Part shown: piece by piece, positions 1 to 9,888 of the stretch | Layout of the letters: each line of letters starts with the position of its first letter | How positions within the stretch are numbered: the stretch's first letter is position 1 | NCBI GenBank assembly: GCA_007922225.1 | Contig: ML680086.1 | Location: 6,280,997 to 6,344,996 of the forward strand | DNA from: Emydura subglobosa | Taxonomy: Eukaryota; Chordata; Testudines; Chelidae | Direction of reading: 5' to 3' | DNA length: 64,000 nt | The notes under the pieces: generated by a model | What the model was told of the DNA's origin: nothing | Database searches by the model: none | Seen by the model: only the letters and a program-made list of their open reading frames with translations | Position numbers and translations under genes: made by a program

Positions 1-1790
1 ATTCTACAAATACATTAGAAGATAGTGGAAGACCATGGACAGGGTAGGCCCATTACTCAATGAAAGAGGAAAGACAATAACAGAAAATATGGAAGTGTCA
101 AAAGTGCTAAATGATTTTTTTTCTTTCAGTTTTCACCAGAAAGATTAACAGTGATTGGACGTATAACATAGTGAATGCCAATGTAAATGAAGTAGGATCT
201 GAGACTAAAACAGGAAAAGAACAAGTTAAAAATTACTTAGACAAGTTAGATGTCTTCAAGTTGCCAGGGCCTGTGAAATGCATGCTAGAATATGCAAGGA
301 GCTGATTGAGGAGATATCTGAGTCATTAGGGATTATCTTCAAAAACTCATGGAAGAGAGGAGAGATTTCAGAGGACTGGAAGATGCAAATATAGTGCCAA
401 TCTATAAAAAGGGGAATAAAGCCACTCTGAGGAATTACAGACCAGACATCTGAACTTCAGTACCTGGAAAGATAATGGAGCAAAATCAAGCAATCAATTT
501 TCAAACACTTAGAGGATAATAAGTTGATAAGTAACAGTCAACAAGAATTTGCCAAGAACAAATCATGTCAAACCAACCTAATAGCTGTTTTTGACAGGGT
601 AAGAAGCCTTGTGGATGGAAGGAAGCGGTAGATGTAGTATATTTTGACTTTAGTAAGGCTTTTGATACTGTTTTGTATGACCTTCTCATAAACAAACTAG
701 GGAAATACAACTTAGATAGAGCTACTATAAGGTGGGTGTATAAATGGTTGGAAAACCATCCTTAGAGAGTAGTTATCAGTGGTTCACAGTCAAGCTGGAA
801 AGCCATATTGAGTGCGGTCCTGCAGGGATCAGTTCTGGGTCCAGTTCTGTTTAATATCTTCATCAATTATTTAGATAATGGCATAAAAAGTACACTGATA
901 AAGTTTGTGGGTGATACCAAGCTGGGAGGGATTGCAAGTGCTTTGGAGGACAGGATTAAAATTTAAAGTGATCTGGACAAACTGGAAAAATGGCCTGGAG
1001 TAAACAGGATGAAATTCAATATGGACAAATGCAAAGTACTCCACCTAGGAAGGAACAATCAGTTGCACACATACAAAATGGGAAATGACTGCCTATGAAG
1101 GAGTACTGTGGAAAGGGATCTGGGGGTCATAGTGGATCACAAGCTAAATATGAGTCAACAGTGTAACACTGTTGCAAAGAAAAGCAAACCTCATTTTGGG
1201 ATGTATTAGCAGGAATGTTGTAAGCAAGACATGAGACGTAATTCTTCCTCTGTACTTTGTGCTGATTAGGCCTTAACTGGAGCATTGTGTCCAGTTTTGG
1301 GAGCCACATTTCAGGAAAGATGTGGACAAACTGGATAAATCCAAAGGAGAGCAACAAAAATGATTAAAGGTCTAGAAAACATGACCTCTGAAGAAAGATT
1401 GAAAACACTGGGTTTGTTTAGTCTGGAGAAGAGAAGACTGAACGGGGAAATCACTGTTTTCAAGTACATAAAAGGTTGTTACAAAGAAGAGAGTAAAAAA
1501 TTGTTCTTGTTAATCTCTGAGGATAGGACAAGAAGCAGTGGGTTTAAATTGCAGCAAGGGAGGTTTAGGTTGGACTTTAGGAAAAACTTCCTATCTATCA
1601 GGATAGTTAAGTACTGGAACAAATTGTCTGGGGAAGCTGTGGAATCTCTGTCATTGGTGGTTTTTCAGAACAGGTTAGACAAACACCTGTCAGGGATGGT
1701 CTAGTTATTACGTAGTCCTGCCTTGAGTGCAGAGGACTAGACTAGGTGACCTCTTGAGGTCCCTTCCAGTCCTACAGTCATATGATTCTA
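1..1790 (+). mobile_element. CR1 LINE copy, 5' part outside window
   Basis: A degraded CR1 non-LTR retrotransposon in plus orientation. Translated pieces follow the order of CR1 ORF2: the linker after the endonuclease (around 66-300), the reverse transcriptase (about 440-1000) and the C-terminal region (1000-1704). It ends near 1790 in the typical CR1 3' sequence (a 'gaggtcccttccagtcct' type stretch, then ATGATTCTA). The left end runs off the window. Many stops and frameshifts are present. It shares subfamily-specific residues (such as the RNNQLH motif) with the plus-strand copy at 52822-53583, so both belong to one older subfamily. Confidence 0.93.
90..1704 (+). pseudogene. CR1 ORF2 reverse transcriptase remnant, inactive
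   Basis: CR1 ORF2 encodes an endonuclease plus reverse transcriptase that copies the element's RNA into the genome. Visible here are a block matching the pre-RT linker (VLNDFFFSVFT, about 105-140), a [11 protein letters not shown] motif near 640-675, and the catalytic FADD box changed to FVGD near 905-920. The last 114 residues (1360-1704) are open and contain the family's KMIKGLENMT and GLFSLEKRRL signatures. Several in-frame stops and frame changes lie between these blocks. The loss of the catalytic aspartate pair and the stops make it non-functional. Confidence 0.88.
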
Positions 1791-1793
1791 CAA

Positions 1794-3423
1794 AACATGC
1801 CTAGTCTGGGATTTCTGGAACTCAGGTCTAGTTCATGAACCTGACCCCAGTTTTGAGTGACCTTGGGCTAATTTACAGAAGGATGTGAATAAATCACAAT
1901 TTGTAATTTTGTCAACACACGACACCTTGTTTATTTTTTTTTTTATGCAGAACATCTACAAATGAATCCCAATTTTCTCCAAACCATTCTCCACTCTTCC
2001 TAGTGTTTGGGTGTGTTTAGCAACAAGGCCAGGTCCAGCTCTTGTATTTTAAAGTTTTATTTTTCTCCAGTTAGCTGCATTCTTCTGTCTTTAATATGCC
2101 CGTGGGTCAGGTGCCCACCTCAAGGTCTAGTCTCCTCTCAATGAGCATTAAAGGGGGTGCAGACCTAAAAGAGTGCCTGGGCATACAGTCTAGGCAGCAG
2201 GAACATTCTGGGAGGCAGGTATGCAACTTTTCCCCCTAATTAATATTTGAAAATGAAGAAAAATATGAACAAATGCAGACTGCACTCTGCCAGGCCTCAC
2301 TGCCATCCCTCCCAGTTCCTTACATCTCATCCTTTCCAGATGTAATTACAAAATATGTTCATTCTGCATTTCTAATGGGGAAACACAGATGGTAATGGCT
2401 GAGTGTAAAATGCATCTATTAAAATCTGCTGCTGATTGTTCCTCATAATGGGCTTTGGTCCTTTGAAATAGGCTGGAGAAGATTTGCATGGAAATTTCAT
2501 GATGCAGAAGGTTAGGGGAGATATCTGTTAAATTCTGGACTTATTTCTATTGCAGTAGAATGTAGATCAACTGTGATCAGGATTCCATTTGTGCTAGGTG
2601 CTGTACAGACATATAGTAAGAGTCAGTCTCTGACCCAAAGATCTTACAATCTAAATAAATAAGATAGACAAAGGGGACATTATTATCCACATTACTTAAA
2701 GCTTTGTTTCATTTGACCCTTAGGTATGTTGTTTTCTTGGAAACCCATTTTCATCCCCACTATACAGGAGGCCAGGTTGTGCCATCCATTACTCACTCCA
2801 AGTAACTTTAACCTGAAGACGGTTCCAGCAACTTGGTTTATGGAGTCAGGTACCACTCAGCACGAGTACAGTGGCACAGTGTGGCCCAAGGTAGCAGGAT
2901 AAGACTGTTGTCTCCAACTGATACCAGGCTATGTGCAGGAAGTGTGAAAAGCATGGGTTAGAAAATCACAATTACTCTAGATGGAAAATATCTGAGATTA
3001 TCTTCCGTGTGGCTGGAGAAAGGCAAAGTATGGTTATTTATTATTGTTATTGCCCTTGTTGTATGGTGGAAATGTCAGGCAGGCAGAGAGGAAGATGAAG
3101 AAGAACAGACAATGAGAGCCATGACACTTGATAAACATACTAATCTATGCAAGATGCCAAGTATAGACCAGAGCCCTGTAGAAAGCCCATTGGGGGATCC
3201 TGTGTATGGGACACATTAAACCACAAGCCTCCTGTGATGAATGATCCGGGAAGTAAGAGCCATGAGACTGCATGGTTCCCCAGTCCTTGCTTTGGGGTCT
3301 GGGAATGGTTGGTGCACATTAGCCAGGAACCCGAATCAAATCCTCCGAGATTTAGGGAAAATTGGGCTGTAGGTCCAAACTTTCAATTGGCCCCTGTGAC
3401 AGATAAAAGAACATGCTGCAATA
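1794..3423. other. No gene recognised; low-complexity AT-rich spacer with one SINE-like piece
   Basis: The only recognisable piece is a SINE/LINE-tail-like stretch at 2570-2690. The short ORFs at 3007-3219 and 3147-3437 look like chance: no recognisable domain, and the second runs into the CR1 tail. Confidence 0.5.
2570..2690 (+). repeat. Amniote SINE/LINE-tail-like fragment
   Basis: It contains 'gtgctaggtgctgtacaga' followed by 'cttacaatctaaataaataa', a word order I recognise from an ancient dispersed amniote repeat often found next to MIR/L2 type sequences. The exact family cannot be named by eye. Confidence 0.5.
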
Positions 3424-4790
3424 TCATAGAATCATAGAATCATAGAATATTAGAGTTGGAAGGGACCTCAGGAGGTCATCTAGTCCAACCCCCTGCTCAA
3501 AGCAGGATTAACCTCAGCTATATCATCCCAACCAGGGCTTTGTCAAGCCTCACCTTAAAAACCTCTAAGGATGGAGATTCCACTACCTCCCTAGGTAACC
3601 CATTCCAGTGCTTCACCACCCTCCTAGTAAAAAACTTTTTCCTAATGTCCAACTTAGACCTCCCGCCCTGCAACTTGAGACCGTTGCTCCTTGTTCGGTC
3701 ATCTGCCACCACCGAGAACAGCTTAGCCCCATCCTCCCTGGAACCCCCTTTCAGGTAGTTAAAGGCCGCTATCAAATCCCCCGTCACTCTTCTCTTTTGC
3801 AGACTAAACAAGCCCAGTTCCCTCAGCCTCTCCTCATAAGTCCTGTGCTCCAGCCCCCTAATCATTTTGGTTGCCCTCCGCTGCACTCTCTCCAACTTGT
3901 CCACATCCTTTTTGTAGTGAGGGGCCCAAAACTGGACACAATATTCTAAATGCGGCCTCACCAATGCCGAATAAAGGGGAATAATCACTTCCCGTGACCT
4001 GCTGGCAATGCCCCTCCTAATGCAGCCCAATATTCCATTAGCCTTCTTGACAACCAGGGTACACTGCTGACTCATATCCAGCTTTTTATCCACCGTTACC
4101 CCCAGGTCCTTTTCTGCAGAGCTGCTGCCCAGCTCGTGGGTCCCCAGTCTATAGCTGTGCATGGGATTCTTCCTTCCTAAGTGGAGGACTCTGCACTTGT
4201 CCTTGTTGAACCTCATTAGATTTCTTTTGGCCCAATCCTCCAGTTTGTTTAGGTCACTCTGTATCCTATCCCTACCCTCCAGGGTATCTACCACTCCCCC
4301 CAGCTTAGTGTCGTCCGCAAACTTGCTGAGGGTGCAATCTACCCCATCCTCCAGATCATTAATAAAGATGTTGAACAAAACCGGCCCCAGGACTGACCCC
4401 TGGGGCACTCCGCTTGTGACCGGTTGCCAGCTAGACATGGAGCCATTGATCACTACTCGTTGAGCCCTATGCTCTAGACAGTTCTCTATCCATTTTATAG
4501 TCCATTCATCCAACCCATACTTCTTTAACTTGCTGATAAGAATACTGTGTGAGACAGTATCAAAAGCTTTGCTAAAGTCAAGGTATATCACATCCACCGC
4601 CTTCCCTACATCCACAGAGCCAGTCACCTCATCATAGAAAGCAATCAGGTTGGTCAGGCATGACTTTCCCTTAGTGAATCCATGTTGACTGTTCCTGATC
4701 ACCTTCCTCTCTTCCAAGTGCCTTAAAATGGATTCCTTAAGGACCTGCTCCATGATTTTTCCAGGGATTGAGGTGAGGCTGACCGGCCTG
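3424..4790 (-). mobile_element. CR1 LINE, 5'-truncated, least decayed copy in the window
   Basis: A minus-strand CR1. The 3' end is at the left, with three copies of the CATAGAAT octamer at 3425-3449 followed by the reverse complement of the CR1 3' end. The body runs to about 4790, where sequence similar to the other CR1 copies stops abruptly (5' truncation inside the reverse transcriptase domain, the usual outcome of CR1 insertion). No clear target-site duplication was found. The ORF inside is uninterrupted, so this is one of the younger insertions here. Confidence 0.96.
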
Positions 4791-4795
4791 GACAA
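3518..4795 (-). pseudogene. CR1 ORF2 reverse transcriptase, C-terminal 425 residues, open but truncated
   Basis: Open frame of 425 residues covering most of the CR1 reverse transcriptase and the C-terminal domain. Motifs seen: YLDFSKAFD at about residues 71-79, PQGSVLGP at 131-138, the catalytic FADD box at 159-162, and the C-terminal [19 protein letters not shown] segment, ending with the family's terminal DKALVGMI. The endonuclease and the N-terminal part of the RT are missing because the element is 5'-truncated. The annotated start is only the first Met downstream of the truncation. All visible RT residues look intact, but without the endonuclease and promoter it should be dead. It is listed as a pseudogene, not a host gene. 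Confidence 0.93.
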
Positions 4796-5715
4796 ACTTT
4801 ATGGAATTAAGTATTTTGTGAGTCCAGTGTATTTAAAATGTAATTGTTTGTGTGTTATTGTGGAACTGTATGTAATTTCTCTAGGAGACATGATTAATGT
4901 AATATCTGGGGCACATTAGGAACTTCAAAGGATTTTGGGACAATGCGTGTGAAGTGGATTGCCTAGGAAATACTTGGGGTGCGAGGATGCAAGTGATCCA
5001 CCCCTTTAAAGCTTTGCTTTGAGCAGAAAAACATTGTCTGACTGATTACCTAGGCAGGGTGTCTTCATAGGCCCAGTCTGGATTAAGGACTGACTCAGAG
5101 TTTCACGGGTTCTGAGCAAAGGGTGTGATGAACATGATGATGTGATGAACATGTGATGTGTGAACATGTGTGAACATGTGATGAACATGAAACCACATGA
5201 ACACATCTGCCTGGGGTTTGAAGGACTACTCACCTGCCAAAACCATGATGGAGTTGGGGTGATCTGTGGTAAACTTATTATCATGCGTGTAGGTGCTTTT
5301 GTGGTTTTTAAGATATTTTCTCTGCATTGCTTTTATCTTTATAAGAAAATGTGCTTGCTCAGAAAGAGCTGGGTGGTAACTAATACCTGTGGCAAATACT
5401 CTGTTAAGTGTCTCTGAAGAGAAGGCAGAAGAAGCCTGCTTAGGCAGCTGCTCTTTTGCTGGGGATATCACAGTGTAGTCAGGGGACCATGCAGCCTACA
5501 AACGCCCCAGTCAGAAGGGAGAGAGACGCGTGTCTCCACCCCGGAAAGCCAACAGCTGGGGAGCTGGAAGCCAGGAATGGGGGCCCTTGCTGGACCATAG
5601 AAGGGGAATAGTGGTCTCATTGCCCTGAAATGTGACAGCCCCAACACTAGACAGAACCGAAGCCCCAAACCTCCCGGCTGGTGAGGAAGCTCAGCTCCAC
5701 AGTCCAGGGAAGCTC
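4796..5715 (+). repeat. Probable dispersed turtle repeat, LTR-like, unclassified
   Basis: No coding potential. The stretch 4796-5100 and the segment at 5400-5690 read like sequence seen many times in turtle genomes, possibly from a retroviral or other LTR element. That recognition is from memory only. I could not find paired ends or a target duplication. It abuts the truncated 5' end of the CR1 at 4790, so the CR1 may have landed in it. Confidence 0.35.
5118..5205 (+). repeat. Short tandem repeat based on TGATGAACATG
   Basis: Imperfect tandem copies of a GTGATGAACATG / GTGTGAACATG word, about 9-12 bp per unit, with roughly seven units in 88 bp. Confidence 0.75.
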
Positions 5716-5774
5716 AATGGTGCATTCATGTTGCTTGTTCCTTGATCCTAAAGTTGTCCTGTAGCATGCTCTCA

Positions 5775-5824
5775 GGGCCTATCCCAAGACTCCCACTGAC
5801 TTCAATGGACTTTGGATCAGGCCT
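5775..5824. repeat. Palindromic short repeat (GGCCTGATCCAAAG family), one copy
   Basis: The left end reads GGGCCTATCCCAAG and the right end CTTTGGATCAGGCCT; the two arms are near reverse complements around a CCACTGACTTCAATGG centre. Similar words occur at 59298-59371 and 61487-61562. Confidence 0.6.
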
Positions 5825-6991
5825 TCAATGCAGGCAGCCTTGCCGAACTGTGAACGTGCTGATCTCCTGCCATTAAAAGCAATCACGTCACCAGAGAAAA
5901 ATTCAGAGCTGGCAACTTCTCCGCCTGAGTCAGAGGTACTCGCAAGGCTCTACCTTATAATTAACTGTGATGAGGACACCACTCAGAACCAGCTCACTAA
6001 ATGCTTAGATTTCAGTTTGGGTTACTTCCAGCTCTGGTAAATTCATTAATTACACTTCATACAGCGGCATTTACTGACGAATGAAAGATTTCATTAAGTC
6101 TTCCTGCTTCCTATAGCGCAGCAAGACCTCAGAGAAGCTCCCCTGAGCGTCAGCGCTGATTAAGTAGCACTGCTGTGTCTCATTCTGTTACACACACGGC
6201 TCACCTGAGGGGAGGATTTAACCAATGATCTTTCCTCTTATCTCCACTCTGCTGCTCAATCGCACTGTCTTTATTGCCAACTGGGGGAGAAGTGGCACTG
6301 CAAAAGGCAGTGTTGGACACATCCTCAGGATCTGTGTGACCCTGGCTTTATTCAGCACAGGAAGGAGTGGTTCCCTCCATGTGAGAGAAAAGGAAAGCAT
6401 TAAACTGTAATGGAAACAAGCCAGCGATAAAGGCAGCACATCAGCTCTGGGTTCCCCCGGCAGCTAACAGAAGGTTCACCAGTTGTTAGTCTCCCTCACA
6501 GCAGTAGTAGGGAGCTGCTACAAGCGAGAGAGACTCTTAAAGGGACACACTGACATTTTTAAAGGTCCCAGTTCCGATCTGTGATCCAGCGAGGGATTAC
6601 TACATATGTTACAACATTAGCTGCACCTTCTGTGTTGCTCTCGCTCATTTTGTCCTTTCCCCTCTCACTTAGGGGGTGTGATTTTGACCCTTTAACACTG
6701 TTTTGGGTAAGCTCGGAAATCAGATCACCTAAGGAATTTTCTAGCCATGCTACCTCTACAGAGAAAGCCACATCACACCACCAAAATGGCAAACGTAGTA
6801 ACCCCACAGGAGGGAAGCCTGGCTGCCAGGGAAAAACAGAGAACGGGATTCCAATGGAGGGCGTTCACCTCCTGGGTGGATTTGGGAAATACTCTAAATC
6901 CTGTGTATAGTTTAAATGAAAGAACTGAGCCTCAAAGGTGAAGCTAGCAGGGAGTCCAATAGATGAGCACACGCTTCCTGCGCAGACTTTT
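5825..6991. other. No gene or repeat recognised
   Basis: Mixed-composition sequence. The longest ORF (6581-6910, 109 residues) shows no recognisable domain and overlaps ORFs in other frames, as expected by chance. Confidence 0.4.
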
Positions 6992-7585
6992 ATAGAATCA
7001 TAGAAGATTAGAGTTGGAAGGGACCTCAGGAGGTCATCTAGTCCAATCCCCTGCTCAAAGAAGGACAAACCTCAGCTAAATCATCCCAGCCAGGGCTTTG
7101 TCAAGCTGTGCTTAAAAACCTCTAAGGGTAGAGATTCCACCACCTCCCTAGGTAACCCATTCCAGTGCTTCACCACCCTCCTAGTGAAAAACTTTTTCCT
7201 AATGTCCAACCTAGACCTCCCCCACTGTAACTTGAGACCATTGCTCCTTGTTCTGGCATCTACTAACATTGAGAACAGCCTAGTTCCATCCTCCCTGGAA
7301 CCCCCTTTCAGGTAGTTAAAGACTGCTATCAAATCCTCTCTCATTCTTCTCTTTTGCAGACTAAACAAGCCTCATTCCCTCAGCCTTTCCTCATAAGTCA
7401 TGTGCTCCATCCCCCTAATCATTTTTGTTGCCCTCCACTGGACTCTCCCCAACTTGTCCACATCCTTTTTGTAGTGGGGGGCCCAAAACTGGACACAACA
7501 CTCCATATGCGGTCTCACCAGTGCCGAATAAAGGGGAATAATCACTTCCCTCAATCTGCTGGCAATACTCCTACTTATGCAGCCT

Positions 7586-7630
7586 GTAGCCAGGAGGGGT
7601 GGTCCCCCTCTGAGGAGGACCCAGAGAGGG
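7586..7630 (+). repeat. Direct repeat copy 1 of the LTR-type insert
   Basis: 45 bp starting GTAGCCAGGAGGGGTGG, repeated at 8608-8652 with a single visible mismatch. Confidence 0.9.
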
Positions 7631-7674
7631 AGCCAGACCCACCCTGGCTGACAGAAGCCTGCCCCAGGGAAACA

Positions 7675-7770
7675 CCTGACCGGAAGCAAGGGGGCGGGTC
7701 TAGGCCTTTAAAGGCCCCAGTGGCCCCACCTGACCGGAAGCAGGGGGGCGGAGCTAGGCCTTTAAGAGCC
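7675..7770 (+). repeat. Tandem duplication, about 55-bp unit
   Basis: Two consecutive copies of a unit that begins CTGACCGGAAGCA and contains GGGGGCGG and CTAGGCCTTTAA. Both copies carry a TTTAAA word, so the duplication would double a promoter-like block if this is an LTR U3 region. Confidence 0.8.
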
Positions 7771-7900
7771 AGGCCGGCGAGCTCAGTTGGTGGGAGGTGG
7801 CTGAAGGGGAAGGATGTGTCTCCTCTGGAGCTCCTAGCCAAGGCTGGGCCGGGCCGCCAGGTGGAGAGGGAGTGGCCGGCCTCAAACCCAGCCTGGGGGG

Positions 7901-8284
7901 TTGACCGAGGCCTCCCCCAGGTACCCTATGGCCTGGGAGTTGGAGGGACTGCCAGAGACCCCCTTGGCCTGGGAGCCGGAAGAAGGCCCGTCGGGGCTCC
8001 CAGCGGACTACGGGCCAGAGGAGAACCCCCCGGAGACACCCGGGGCTTGGGAGACAGAACCAGACCTGCCAGAGCAGTGCTGAGCCTGGGACCCTGAGGA
8101 TCTACCGGCTCTGCCTGAGGCCTGGGGGCTGCAGGACCTGGAGGAGCTACCCCCTGAAGATGAGCCCATGGAGCTACCCGAGCTGCTGCCCGTGGACAAT
8201 GAGGGCCTAGCCGGTCTACCCCACCTCGGCGACCCAGAGGAGGCAGGTACCGGGGGTTTCGGGGAGGAAGAAGCCCAGGGATAG
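7901..8284 (+). pseudogene. Acidic proline-rich reading frame in the LTR-type insert
   Basis: One frame stays open from 7901 to 8083 (60 residues), meets one TGA, and continues in the same frame to a TAG at 8282-8284. Composition is very rich in Glu, Pro, Leu and Trp, with repeated WE-x-E and LPE words (MAWELEGLPETP, AWEPEEGPSGLP, ETPGAWETEPDLPE). I do not recognise a domain. The repeated short modules suggest a gag-leader or spacer-like frame of the element rather than a host protein. It could also be an accident of a GC-rich imperfect repeat. Confidence 0.4.
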
Positions 8285-8491
8285 CCGCATGTTGGTGGCT
8301 GAGTCAGGGGCAACCCGGGCGGCGTGTTGCGGCCGGATCCCCGCTGACCCGGTGGCAAACGCTGTTGCCACTGCCAGGGCCCCGGGCTGGGACGCAGTGG
8401 AGACGGGCGGGCCTGCGTCCCCCTCCCCCCTTCCCTATCCTCCGTGAGGAAGCCTTCCCCTGCCGTGCCGATCCAGAGAGCGGCTTGCTCA

Positions 8492-8577
8492 CCTGCCAGC
8501 CCTGCCCGAGGGCCTGGCTGTAGACTGTTTGCCTCGCCAACCCTGCCCGAGGGCCTGGCTGTAGACTGCTTGCCTCG
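8492..8577 (+). repeat. Tandem duplication, about 41-45-bp unit
   Basis: Two tandem copies of a unit containing CCTGCCCGAGGGCCTGGC and TGTAGACTG, ending TTTGCCTCG or CTTGCCTCG, inside the LTR-type insert. Confidence 0.85.
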
Positions 8578-8607
8578 AAAAGGGCACAAGACTGCTCCCG
8601 GTGGGAG

Positions 8608-8652
8608 GTAGCCGGGAGGGGTGGTCCCCCTCTGAGGAGGACCCAGAGAGGG
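8608..8652 (+). repeat. Direct repeat copy 2 of the LTR-type insert
   Basis: Second copy of the 45-bp word at 7586-7630. The sequence after it (8653-8695) has no counterpart after copy 1, so the two are not full-length identical LTRs. Confidence 0.9.
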
Positions 8653-9888
8653 GAAAACCCGGACGCTGGTCCCCGGTTCCAGGGGTGCGTCCACACAGCC
8701 CAATATGCCATTAGCCATCTTGGCAACCAGGGCACGCTGCTGACTCATATCCAACTTCTTATCCACTGTAACCCCCAGGTCTTTTTCTGCAGAACTGCTG
8801 CCTAGCCCTTCGGTCCCCAGTCTATAGCTGTGCATGGGATTCTTCCATCCTAAGTGGAGGACTCTGAACTTGTCCTTGTTGCACCTCATCAGATTTCTTT
8901 TGGCCCAATATTCCAATTTGTCTAGGTCACTCTGTGTCCTATCCCTACCTTCCAGGGTATCTACCACTCCCCCTAGCTTAGTGTCATCTGCAGACTTGCT
9001 GAGGGTGCAATCTATCCCATCCTCCAGATCATTAATGAAGATGTTGAACAAAACTGGCCCCAGGTCCGATCCCTGGGGCACTCCGCTTATTAATGGCTGC
9101 CAGCTAGACACCGAGCCATTGATCACTACCCGTTGAGCCTGACGATCTAGCCAGCTCTCTATCCATTTTATAGTACATTCATCCAACCTATACGTCTTTA
9201 ACTTGCTGATAAGAATACTGTGGGAGACTGTATCAAAAGCTTTGCTAAAGTCAAGTTATATCATGTCCACTGTTTTCCCCACATCCACAGAGCCAATCAC
9301 CTCTTCATAAAAGGCAATCAGGTTGGTTAGGCATGACTTGCCCTTGGTGAATCCATGTTGACTGTTCCTGATCACCTTCCTCTCTCTCAAGTGCCTTAAA
9401 ATGAATTCCTTGAGGACCTGCTCCATGATTTTTCCAGGGATTGAGGTGAGGATGACCGGTCTGTAGTTCCCTGGATCCTCTTTCTTCCCTTTCTTGAAGA
9501 TGGGTACTATATTTGCCTTTTACCAATCATCAGGGACCTCCCCCAATTGCCACGAGCTTTCGAAGATAATAGCCAATGGCTCTGAAATCACATTAGCCAA
9601 CTCTCTCAGCACTCTTGGATGCATTGCATCTAGCCCCATGGACTTGTGTATGTCCAATCTTTCTAAATAGTCCTGAACCTGTTCCTTCAGCACTGAGGGA
9701 TGTTCACCTTCTCCCCATTCTGTGCTGCCCATTGCAGCAGTCTGGGAGCTGACCTTGTCTGTGAAGACAGAGGCAAAAAAGGCATTGAGTACATCAGCTT
9801 TCTCCACATCCTCTTTCACTAGGCTGCCTCCCTAATTCTGTAAGGGGCCCACACTTTCCCTAATCTTCCTCTTGTTGGTAACATAGTT

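Larger units (their letters stand above)
7585..8695 (+). mobile_element. GC-rich LTR-type element inserted into CR1, with 5-bp target duplication
   Basis: The 1111-bp insert starts TGTAGCC and ends TCCACA, the TG...CA ends of LTR retroelements, and is flanked by CAGCC at 7580-7584 and again at 8696-8700; CR1 copies elsewhere have a single copy of that word. A 45-bp direct repeat links its start (7586-7630) to a point close to its end (8608-8652). It could be a solo LTR with internal duplications, or an internally deleted element whose 3' LTR begins near 8607. TTTAAAG words in the duplicated block near 7711 and 7760 may be TATA-like boxes. Orientation is inferred from the acidic ORF it carries. 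Confidence 0.8.
6992..9888 (-). mobile_element. CR1 LINE split by an LTR-type insertion
   Basis: Minus-strand CR1 in two pieces: 6992-7584 (3' end with one octamer tail, C-terminal region) and 8696-9888 (RT and pre-RT linker). The break at 7584/8696 falls inside one sentence of CR1 sequence: other copies read continuously across 'tgcagcccaatat', while here 1111 bp of GC-rich DNA intervene. The upstream piece retains the EKADVLNAFFASVF linker block (9520-9819). The RT catalytic box reads SADD instead of FADD, so the copy was or became inactive. It ends near 9888, where similarity to the copy at 50.8-52.8 kb stops. Confidence 0.93.

Noticed and set aside
7354..8097. 247-residue plus-strand ORF
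   Set aside because: Antisense of CR1 followed by GC-rich LTR sequence; no domain.
8008..9186. 392-residue minus-strand ORF
   Set aside because: A chimera: the first half is CR1 ORF2 and the second half is antisense sequence of the inserted LTR-type element; not a fusion gene.
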